Source of the DNA: Liolophura sinensis
Lineage: Eukaryota > Mollusca > Polyplacophora > Chitonida > Chitonidae
Reading direction: 5' to 3'
DNA length: 64,000 nucleotides
Assembly: GCF_032854445.1 (NCBI RefSeq)
Contig: NC_088306.1
Coordinates: 11,157,386 to 11,221,385, forward strand
Shown one piece after another: positions 12,201-24,200 of this stretch. Positions within the stretch are counted from its first letter, which is position 1, and each line of letters begins with the position of its first letter. Below the pieces are notes generated by a model, which was not told the origin of the DNA, ran no database searches, and saw nothing but the letters and a program-made list of their open reading frames with translations. The translations under genes and the position numbers were made by a program.

Positions 12201-15200
12201 CATCAAAACTCTATGCTAGGGAACTTGTAGCTGGGAATATATTGGTATAATTTCAAGAACTGTCATTGATGTCACCACCACCAGATGCTTTGGTGGAATA
12301 AAAATGTATACATTGTTGTGAAGTGGAAACAATGGTAGTGACAGGGAAATGGATACAGGGAAGTTCACATACAGACAAAGCTGATATGTTCCATTCTTTA
12401 ATCTTCATGCAACACAACATGATTTTGGCTCTCCTGTTACACCAGTATATATGTTTTGGACAGTGTAAATTAGATCAAGGCTGGTGATCTGAACTGAGGC
12501 TCACATGGGTGCTTACACTCTGCATACGTTTAGACAAACATGTTCATGGAATGATGTACTGAGCACAGAATAAATGTTTGATCCTTCACACGAAGTCAGA
12601 ATCCGCTAAATCTCACAAAGTTTAATTAAAACTAGGAAATTTAGGCAAATGGAAACAGACTTCCCAGCAAAGATTTTATTTCACTGGGTCAGGAGGTTCG
12701 GCTTCACTCCGTCAAAATTATAAGCTGGACCAGATCTTGGTTCTATTTTCACATGCTCGCCCCCTCTGTACAGGATGTGAAAATGCTAGCACAAACTGTT
12801 GATTTCAATTGCCCAGCTGTGCTCATAATAATGTTAAACAAATGTTTACTCGTTAGTTTTTAGTAAAGATCTAAGAGCACTTATTTTGAGAATTATCAAA
12901 TATTGGGTGACATAATTTAGTACTGCACTCTGATCAATCCTGAGGAGGTTTAATAGTGATCAATCATTTGAACAGGATCCTATGATTGTTCTTCCCTTCG
13001 GTGAAGAAAAAATAAAACACCGAAAAAAAAAATTCTACCTACCTACCCTCTTTTGTTATGAAAGGCTTGTAACATCAAACAAACAATATCTTAATTTTTT
13101 GGATGTTAAGTTTTTTCTAATACCTGTTTTGTCAAGCTGTTGGCTGTAGTAGACATTGCCTTTGTCCCCTGTTGTGAACCCTGTAGAACTTCTCAGAGAA
13201 GGTTCCGCTATCTCCTCTACCACACCAGCTACAAAAATGTGATTTTAATTTTTTGACAATCTTGATTCACAAAATTTCCTTTTTTCATTTTGCATGCAGC
13301 TGTTCTCGCCACATTGTACATTTCCCATGCCTTGCTATTTTAAATGCTGAACAGATTTTGGTACACAAAGAAAGTTGGTGATTTCCTATAATTTAAGTAT
13401 CACTGCAAAAGCTCTTCAAGGGGCATCCAATACTTCATTTTTTACAAGCTTTTTCTAATACCTGTTTTGTCCAGCTGTTGACTGTAGCCGACATTGCCTT
13501 TGTCTCCAGTTGTGAACCCTGTAGAACTTCTCACCGAAGGTTCTACTATCTCCTCTACCACACCAGCTACAAAAACATGATTTCGATTTCATGACAACCT
13601 TGTTTCTCAAACTTTCCTTATTTTCATTTACCATGCAGCTGTCCAAATTTTATATTTCCCTTGACCGTTTATTTTCAATGCTGAGCTTTTCATAAAGTAA
13701 AAATGTTGGGGAATTCCTATATTGTATGTATCAATGCAAAAACCCTTTCTCTCAAGGGGCATGCAAATATACAAATGCTTCATTTTTACAAGCTTTTCCT
13801 AGGACCTGTTTTGTCTAGCTTTTGGATGTACAGTAGTAGACCTTGCCTTTGTCCACCATTGTGAACTATGCTGAACTTCTCACAGAATTTTCTACTATCT
13901 CTTCTACCACATCAGCTACAAAAACATGATCTTGACTTCCTTAGTTAAGTTTATCACCCATTTGCTTAATTTGGCATTCCCATGATCTATATCATATTTT
14001 ATCCCATGATACTTTTAATGTGAACATTTTCTTTTCACTCACAATCCAGCAGCTGGTGATATTTCCAATTCTTCTTTATTTGCAGCTGATCTGTACAGCC
14101 AGCTACATTTAAGGCAAATGTTCACTCTTCAAACTGTATTTCATAGTTTAGTATCAGCTAATACTATGTATTACTACAAAACTCTTGTCTGAAGAGACAT
14201 GGAAGATGTGAAAACTTCTTTCTTTTCTAAACTTGTTTGCATTACCTGCTTTGTCTAGCTGTTGACTGTAGTAGACATTGCCTTTGTCCCCTGTTGTGAA
14301 CCCTATAGAACTTCTCACAGAAGGTTCCACTATCTCCTCTACCACACCAGCTACAAAAATGTGATTTTAATTTTTTGACAATCTTGATTCACAAAATTTC
14401 CTTTTTTCATTTTGCATGCAGCTGTTCTCGCCACATTGTACATTTCCCATGCCTTGCTATTTTAAATGCTGAACAGATTTTGGTACACAAAGAAAGTTGG
14501 TGATTTCCTATAATTTATGTATCACTGCAAAAACTCTTCAAGAGGCATGCAATACTTCATTTTTTACAAGCTTTTTCCAATACCTGTTTTGTCCAGCTGT
14601 TGACTGTAGTAGACATTGTCTTTGTCCCCAGTTGTGAACCCTGTAGAACTTCTCACAGAAGGTTCTACTATCTCCTCTACCACACCAGCTACAAAAACAT
14701 GATTTCGATTTCATGACAACCTTGTTTCTCAAACTTTCCTTATTTTCATTTACCATGCAGCTGTCCAAATTTTATATTTCCCTTGCCCGTTTATTTTCAA
14801 TGCTGAGCTTTTCATAAAGTAAAAATGTTGGGGAATTCCTATATTGTATGTATCAATGCAAAAACCCTTTCTCTCAAGGGGCATGCAAATATACAAATGC
14901 TTCATTTTTACAAGCTTTTCCTAGGACCTGTTTTGTCTAGCTTTTGGATGTACAGTAGTAGACCTTGCCTTTGTCCACCATTGTGAACTATGCTGAACTT
15001 CTCACAGAATTTACTACTATCTCTTCTACCACATCAGCTACAAAACCATGATCTGGACTTCCATAGCTAAGTTTATCACCCATTTGCTTAATTTGGCATT
15101 CCCATGATCTATGTCCTATTTTATCCCATGATATTTTTAATGTGAACATTTTCTTTTCACTCACAATCCAGCAGCTGGTGATATTTCCAATTCTTCTTTA

Positions 15201-18200
15201 TTTGTAGCTGATCTGTACAGCCAGCTACATTTAAGGCAAATGTTCACTCTTCAAACTGTATTTCATAGTTTAATATCAGCTAATACTATGTATTACTACA
15301 AAACTCTTGTCTGAAGAGACACGGAAGCTGTGAAAACTTTCTTTTCTAAACTTGTTTGCATTACCTGCTTTGTCTAGCTGTTGACTGTAGTAGACATTGC
15401 CTTTGTCCCCTGTTGTGAACCCTGTAGAACTTCTCACAGAAGGTTCCACTATCTCCTCTACCACACCAGCTACAAAAATGTGATTTTAATTTTTTGACAA
15501 TCTTGATTCACAAAATTTCCTTTTTTCCATTTTGCATGCAACTGTTCTTGCCACACTGTAAATTTCCCATAATGCCTGGTTATTTTTAAGGCTGAACAGT
15601 TTTTGTTACAGAAAGCAAGTTGGTGATTTCCTATACTTTATGTATCACTGCAAAAACTCTTCAAGCGGAATGCAATACTTCATTTTTCACAAGCTTTTTC
15701 TAATACCTGTTTTGTCAAGCTGTTGGCTGTAGTGGACACTGCCTTTGTCCCCTGTTGTGAACCCTGTAGAACTTCTCACAGAAGGTTCCACTATCTCCTC
15801 TACCACACCAGCTACAAAAATGTGATTTTAATTTTTTGACAATCTTGATTCACAAAATTTCCTTTTTTCCATTTTGCATGCAGCTGTTCTTGCCACACTG
15901 TAAATTTCCCATAATGCCTGGTTATTTTTAAGGCTGAACAGTTTTTGCTACAGAAAGAAAGTTGGTGATTTCCTATACTTTATGTATCACTGCAAAAACT
16001 CTTCAAGGGGAATGCAATGCTTCAGTTTTCACAAGCTTTTTCTAATACCTGTTTTGTCCAGCTGTTGACTGTAGCAGACATTGTCTTTGTCCCCAGCTGT
16101 GAACCCTGTTGAACTTCTCACAGAAGGTTCTACTATCTCCTCTACCACACCAGCTAGAAAAACATGATTTCATTTATTTATTTATTTATTTTATTTATTT
16201 TATTGGTGTTTTACGTCGTACTCAAGAATATATCACTTATACAACGGCCACCAGCTTAATGGTCGGAGAAAACCGAACACAGCCCGGGGAAAAATGACGT
16301 TCAGCTATCCAGTGCTGCTTCGCTGAGACGCCTTACCGAAGGCAAGTAAGCCACCCCGCCCACACAATTATACTGATAGTGGTCAGCTAGTCGCTGCACT
16401 ATCCCCTTAATGCTGAACGCCAGAGTGATGAAGCTATACAACTTCCTCTTTTAACGTCTTAGGTGTCACCCAACCCAGGATTAACCCTGGATGCCAGAAG
16501 CAAACGCTCTTCCAACTGAGCCATCATGGGGCGGTCATAAGATTTTGAATACGAAAAATGCATTATTTAGGTAGGGCACATATGAACTTTATAGAAATTA
16601 AGCAATAATCTGTCGAGGCCAGATACCACTCTTCTGATATGCCAAAACATGAACTCTGTCGGTGGTCGCATTTGAAGAGATTTAGGGTAGTTCAAAATGA
16701 TCTGGTAAAGATGTAGCATATTTCTGAACAGCTTACCCAAGTAGATGGAAACGGCCAAAACTTGACAAAATACCTCAACAAGATTAGTGCAAAGAGAAAC
16801 AATTAGTGTGAATTAAACACAAATTTCCACAAGAATGAGTGTCAAGAAACCTACCTTTCTGCTCCTTCACTTTCATGTCATTTTGACATTTGATAAACAT
16901 GTCCCTGAATTCCTTGGCTAAAGTTACATTCTGCAAAAAGTACAAAATTTGTCTCATTAATTCCTTTTAGGTTAATATTTGATTGGTGTTTTACATCGTA
17001 CTCAAGAATATTTCTTGAAAGCCAGCAGATCCCAGGAAAAACCCACGACCATCTGCAGATTGCTGGCAAACCTTCCCATATACGGCCGGAGAGGAAGCCA
17101 GCACGAACTGGACTTGAACTCACAGCGGCAGCATTGGTGAGAGGCTTTTGGGTCATTGCGCAGTGCAGGTGTGCTAACCTCCTCAGACACGAAGGCCCCT
17201 TTTAGAAAAAATAAAATTCTTCTTTCATGAGTTCTTTCATTCTTTGGTGACATGTACTTTCTATCATGAGAGATTGAGATCTTTCACACATTGTGATGCT
17301 AAAATTTGCCTCTAATATTAAGCAACAAATGAAGAATGGTCATAATAATCAACTGTACAACTGATGTTGAGCAAGATAACTTTGGAGTAGAGTCTTAGTC
17401 TCTCGATCACGGCCATGTCTAGAAAATATCTCAAGATTCTGACACCAAACTTTCAAGGTGACACCGTGACAGCGTTCATAAAATTTTTTTTATGACAACT
17501 GTTATTTAATTTGATTGGCCTTTTACGCCTTACTCAAGAATATTTCACTTATACGAGGGTGGTCAGCATTATGGTGGGAGGAAACCGGCCACAGCCCGGG
17601 AAAACCCAGACATTCACAGATTGTTGGCAGACCTTCCCACGCCCGCTTGGAGAGGAAGCCAGTATGAGCTGGACTTGAACTCACAGCGACTGCATTGGTG
17701 AGAGATTCCTGGGTCATTACACTGCGCTAGCATGCTAACCAACTGAGCCACAGAGGCCCCCGAAACACAACTAAGTGACTTCTGAGTGTGTGTATGAACA
17801 AATTTGTATGGAAACTTTCTACAGGTAAACCATCACAACCATCTGGAGGTTCTGACACCGAACGAAGGTGACACTGTGACAGATGGCCGTGCTGATACTT
17901 GATTAGAGATTATTGTCGTACTTGTATGTGGGACCTACCAAAAGTAAACGTGGCACAGCACGTGAGTTAGATCAACTGACCAACAATCGTGTGGCTTATA
18001 CACACAAATAATCATGCAATTGTACTTGACATTAACCAGAACCACTGGAAACGCAAGCGTTCTAGTTCATTTTTATAACAGAGTTCAAGTTAAAGGAGAA
18101 GAAAATTTAAATATCAAACAAATACCATTGAAAAGACTATGCATTTCCTCACAGGTGCATGCCACAAACAAAATTCTAATATGTACCTCAAGTTGATAAA

Positions 18201-21200
18201 TTATAAATAAAGTCAGCGCCAAAATCCGCTGTGGGCGACTCCATTTTGCCTAAGAATTAGTCCCGAAGTAGGAGGAATATTGCCGTCAGAAAACGGCAAA
18301 GTGCAGTTTGTTCATTTCTGGTAGAACTCTTCTTCCCAGATGGTAGCGAACAGTACAGTTTGTTTTCTGCTTGACAATCAGGAAACCGGAATGTTGGACA
18401 TACGTTCCAGTTTTAACGACTCTTACTGGCTGAGAGGCAACACACCCCCAGCATATATTACAGGGTGTTAAAGATGGAAGACGCGATTGACTCAGCGATT
18501 TATGCCGGCTTTACATGTATGGCAAGGAAGAATCGCACAAATATGCAGTAGGCACCACCAGATAGAAAAAATGTGCTCTTTTCAGCTTATAGTGTCAGTG
18601 TTTTACGTTTTCTTCTTTAAGAGACAGAAACTGCTGTATACTTGGTACCTTACAAACTGTCTTACTAAAAATTGTAACCAAACCAGAGGAAGTTTTATTC
18701 AAACTACATTTGTTGCTTTACTTAATGGTGCAAATGGCTTAATGCTCAACTCACTCAGTTATCTCACCCAATTCCCAAATTTAACAATATGTCCATATTT
18801 TGATAAGAATTTTGCGAACCAAAATTTTTCAGTTTGGCCTAATTTTAGCCATGACTTCAACAGAACCATGACAAATGTGGTTGATTCTGTTATCTTAATT
18901 TCTCATCCTTTCCTCATATGAAAGAGCAACCTTCAGTGCAATTTATGCACCCGTTTAATTTCATTTTGGAGACAAAACTACATTTGTTTGGTTGGCCAAT
19001 TTCAGGGCTTCACAAAAAACTGTAATATTACTGGCCAGTCTACACAATGCTCTCAGAATATCTTTAAATAAACACCGTGCCAACATGTCAAAAAGTTGAA
19101 GAATTGCTGTAGATCAGGTATTATCAAAAAATCATTGCGTACTCACCTTAAATTTGATGGCAAACTGCTCAACTCTGGCTTCCTCTTCTGCGTAATCCTG
19201 GGCCGTCCAACACCATGACGTCTCGGATGTGGACATGGGCTTCAACTGGAGGTCAGGGGTCAGAAGATGGTTACAAGAGATTTTCAGCACTTGGTCCCGA
19301 CGTTGGAGAATCCGGTATGCTCCTAAAAAACATCACGATTTTCAGGTCTTCAAACCTTTAATGATGAGAAACTGGCATGAAATAGGAGCAAACTACCTCA
19401 CACACCTTATAATTTTGTGATTTTCAGAATTTCTAAGCTAATTCTAAAACATTTTCTAAAAAAAATACGGAAAAATGAATTAAGTGAACTGTGCGTCCGT
19501 GAAATGCGTAAACTTTTGAAATCCAACCTCACAAATACTGAAAGTTCTTTTTCTTTCTGTTCACACGCACACACAAACACATAAAATCTCACCAGTTCCC
19601 GTGTTTCACATAAAATCTCACCAGTTCCCGTGTTTCACATAAAATCTCACCAGTTCCCCTGCATTTCACATAAAATCTCACCAGTTCCCCTGCGTTTCAC
19701 ATAAAATCTCACCAGTTCCCCTGTGTTTCACATAAAATCTCACCAGTTCCCGTGTTTCACATAAAATCTCACCAGTTCCCCTGCGTTTCACATAAAATCT
19801 CACCAGTTCCCCTGTGTTTCACATAAAATCTCACCAGTTCCCCTGTGTTTCACATAAAATCTCACCAGTTCCCCTGTGTTTCACATAAAATCTCACCAGT
19901 TCCCCTGTGTTTCACATAAAATCTCACCAGTTTCCCTGTGTTTTAGAATTTTTATCTCCCCTGTACCACGTTCCTTCCACTGCTTTGCTTCCTTGTCAAA
20001 CCTGAAGAGCTTTGAGCGCTGACAAAACAATACTTCCTCATCTTCCTCACCTGTGATGACGATGATAACAAACAACTTAATAGCAGAAAACAAAGAGATT
20101 AGGGGCCTCAAGATTTGCCCACCATGACAGTGTGAATATTATATAAGCAGACAATGACATCTGGCTTGGGAGTGATGACCAAATGACACACCCTCATCCT
20201 ATTTCAAACTCTTTCATTGAAGCAGTTCTTCACCTACACTGTTGACATGAAAAACTAGCACTTTCTAAAAAGTGGCATAACTCAATTTGAAAATGATGCG
20301 ACTTATTTTTTCTGATCAGATTGATTTGATTTATTTGATTGGTGTTTTACGCCGTACTCGAGAATATTTCACTTATACGATATGGTGGGTGGAAACCGGG
20401 TAAAGCCCAGGGGAAACCCACTATCATCTGCAGGTTGCTGACAGACCTTCCCACATACCAGCGGTGAGGACATCAGACAGAGGAGACAAAAAGTGATTAA
20501 ATTTTAGAACTTAGAGTGAAATGGTTCTGTACATATAGTGGCAATGCTATCAAGTTTATTGAATGACAAAACAATGCCACATGCAATACGACCAGTAATA
20601 CAAAAAAAAGGATGTGTGTCAAGCTTCAATAGTTACTGATAAAGCATTGAGAGTGAGAGAGAAATAGAGAGAAAGAGACAGAGAGACCAGACCCTTTCTT
20701 TACAACTCTGGAACTGTCACCAAAGGACAATGGATTTACAAAGCTAGAGTAAAGATTATACCTTGACTGCACTCTTTTTTAAAAAGCTGTTTGACTTTCT
20801 CCTTGATATCTTTTTATTTAATTGGTGTTTTATGCCATACTCATGAATATTTCACTTAACCCCGGCGGCCAGTATTGCGGTGGGAGGAAAATGGGCAGAG
20901 CCCAGGAGAAACCCTCAACCATCCGCAGGTCGCTGTCAGACCTTCCCACGTACAGCGAGGGAGGAAGCCAGCTTATGCTTAATACGATTATAGTTTAATC
21001 TCTGTATTTACCAAATTATTATCAGGACACCTTCATTGAGAGAAAATATCTGCACACCTCTTTCCAACCTCTGGCTAAACCCGGCTTGTTCAATGTAATT
21101 AGTGCCAACGAACTCACCAGTTTTCACGTCCATTTCCTGCAAGGAAATGATTGGTTCAAAATGGATGTCGTTGCTAGGAGCAACCTCATCATCATCTCCA

Positions 21201-24200
21201 GCGGCACCATCATCTTTTTTCCCTCCAAAGACTTGAGCTCCAGCCCCAGAGAAAGAGAAAGGCTTATTTCCATCTGAAAACAGAGATGCCAGGGTTTGAA
21301 TATTTAGGTGTTTGTACCCATGGGGTGTGACCGGTCATTTTCGTCTCCTACTTTCCCAATGGTAACGGCAGCATCTCTATAGATCTTTTCAACACATCTT
21401 TTTCGAAGATTAAACATCTCCCCGACTGCAACCACTGCTAAATCTTGAAAAGAAATCTTGAACAACACCAAAGTCACTAGGGGTCATGTATCGTGATGAG
21501 GCAGAAATTAACTTTCTATTAATACTTCCCTCCGATCTCTTCTAACTAAAATATTCACATCCTGATTTCAACCGACACCTAAAGCAATTTTATTAATTAG
21601 TGTTGATTACAGGTCTGCACAAGAACATTAATAGCAGGGCTGAGCCTAAATAATACCACATTTAATAAAGAGGGTTTAAAGCATAAATCTGTGGCAGTGG
21701 TGTCAAGTGAGTGTACAGAATGGCACAGGCATTGCAAGAAGTGTGAGCCAGATAACCAGGTAATAATGTTCATTTAGACTTTAAACAAATTCTTTAAACA
21801 GATGCCTGGGATATGCTGATGGGTGCATGGAAGCCAAGAAAATAAGCAAACCTCTAACCTGGTTTAAAAGCAAAAGGTGTAGCCGACTTTTGGGCTAAGG
21901 CAGCAAAAGACAGTCCACCTGACTGACTGCCGAACATTGAGGACGTACTGACTGCAGAGTCTGGAAATAAAGGCAGAAAATACACCATGGCTTGTCAAAT
22001 TTAGCACTCAAAAAGAATAGACACAGATAATAGACAAATGATTGATTTAATTTTTGGATTGGTGTTTTACACGATACTCAAAATTATTCCATTTAAACGA
22101 TGACGGTTAGCATTATAGTGGAAGGAAACCAGATATAAACCCATGACCATCCACAGGTTGCTGACAGCCCTTCCTGGGATTTCATACAAGTTCAATTTTC
22201 TTACAACCAGAAACTCAAAATTGAGTTTTTTCTGGTCCAGATTGACTTTATTCATATTTTAAACACCATCTATAACCTGGTATTGAGTTTAAATCCACAA
22301 CTGTCTACTGGCTATCGTGTTGTTGTATACAGTTTGTAATTTGTCAGAAGCTCACTCACTGGTCCACAGGAGACACACAGCCAATGGTATAGCGTGTATC
22401 AAAGTGAAAGCCAGCGCATGTTGTGTCTACTTTTCTTTCACCTTCCTGGCATACCACAAAACTAACAATGAATGGACTCCTACTTTGTTTTATACCCACT
22501 AAACTTTATTAAATTAGTTTGAATATATTTAATACCTAACTTCAATTTAATTACCGCCATCCATGCATGAGCCCTTTGGCTTTTCACTGATGCAGCCAAT
22601 GGCAATTGACGTCGACTGCTCATCGCAACGCACACCGTATATTTTCGAACGCAATTCAGTTTTATCCAAAATTTGAGTATTTGTACTAGATACACACAGA
22701 ATTGAGTTTTTTTTTCTACCCCAAATTTCAGTTTTTAACTGAATTTCGCCTGCGAATACCAGGGTCTAAAATTGGAGTGTATGAATCTCTGCCTTGCCAC
22801 ATAAGGACCTAAGAAGTAACGAATAACCAACAGGAAAAAAAACCATCTATCCTAACTTTTTAATTCTGGATTTGATTTTATGTTTCTATCTAGCAACTCT
22901 TCCACCTAAATGTGAAAATTAAGCCAAAGGCGTCATTTTCAAAAAACAGAATAATTTCCCTTGGTGTTACATGTCAATATTTATTCATTTATTTGATTGG
23001 TATTTTACGCCGTACTCAAGAATATTTCACTTATACGACGGCGGCCAGCATAATGGTGGGTGGAAATCGGGCACAGCCCGGGGGAAACCCACAACCATCT
23101 ACAGTGATGTACAGTGAAAGGTGGAGAGCAATGCATGCACTGTATTAAAGGACGATGCACAAAGCGATCGGAAAATAATATCAGCTAAGCCACTAATTTC
23201 CCCACAACTGTTTAGGCAGTACACCTTGTTTACTAACACTAAGTTTCTCCACTCACCTGACTGCGTGTTTGTCACGGGTGCTGATCCAAACAGAGACACA
23301 GCTGCAGTTTTCTCCGATTCTGAAATCAGAAAGATGAATTATAATACTAAACATACAAGTATCAGACAGCAGCCATGGGAACTGATGGCCAGCCAAAAAA
23401 GTTCTAAAAGTTCAGAAAATTCTACACAAAGTCTGAAAATACCTCACCCTACCTCCAAATTACATTATCAATCACCTGTTACGACAAAATCAGCTGCTTT
23501 TATTTCCTTGAACTTTTAAAAAAAAAAAAGTTTGAATTCAGCCAACTGGAGGAAAATTCCCATGCCTGCTGAGACGTAAAAAACCAAGCATACATACATA
23601 CATACACACCAGTCTGTCTCACCCCTGTCTCACTGGGATGAAAAAGATGAAACTACACATCATATTCATAATTTTGTCATTTTTAGCATTTCTGAATTGA
23701 ATTCGGAACATTTTTTCTGATCTATTTTTTTGTATAAATAAGAGGAATTCTTCCAAACAGAGGACAAATCTCATGCCTGTTTCACCTCAGCCACCATACT
23801 GGAATACGAATATGACCTGTAGGTGAAGGTTTTACAGAATTTCAGCGTGTGCAAATTACAAATCACTTTAAACATCACACAGTGATTTTTTCTTTTTTCT
23901 TCTAGGGTGACGAGGGCTTCGAGGTACAGTAAGATTTTGTCTTAGCTTGTGGTATAAATTCCTCAACTTATTTTTTAAACTTACGCACTAATTTTCAATT
24001 TTGTAATGAAAGTCTAGGTGAGCTCTAGGGTCACTTTTACAAAAGTAGCCAGTTTTATTGGCGGAGAAATGCAGATTGTCATGAGTAAACCATTGACTAG
24101 ATATGCATTGGTGGAAGACAAGTGGTCTTCGACCAAGGACTACGTAGACAGATGGCCATATGAGCACTGATGACCACTTATTGTCAGCGGAGAGTCACAA

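Larger units (their letters stand above)
8947..16153 (-). repeat. RANBP2: Array of 18 tandemly duplicated 105-bp coding exons (15 intact)
   Basis: Intact copies in transcript order: 16049-16153, 15707-15811, 15365-15469, 14584-14688, 14246-14350, 13462-13566, 13124-13228, 10855-10959, 10685-10789, 10515-10619, 10345-10449, 10175-10279, 9481-9585, 9114-9218, 8947-9048 (102 bp, one codon shorter). Decayed: 14928-15037, 13806-13915, 10004-10109. Each intact copy begins after ...TAG with CTGGTGTGG or CTGATGTGG, ends ACAG or GCAG before a GT donor, and is phase 1-1 with no stop. The unit encodes [14 protein letters not shown], then [18 protein letters not shown], then DKT or DNT. Copy-specific changes include [13 protein letters not shown] (16049), GSVHYS (15707), NVGYS (13462), SIGF (14246), SPTGF (10685) and EEKVEP with GDQGN (9114). 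With every copy included it adds 524 residues between RanBD3 and RanBD4. I do not recognise the unit as a named domain. How many copies are spliced in is unknown. Confidence 0.85.

Noticed and set aside
18487-18921. 144-codon plus-strand frame
   Set aside because: No recognisable family, hydrophobic and low-complexity composition, no splice or promoter context; consistent with chance.
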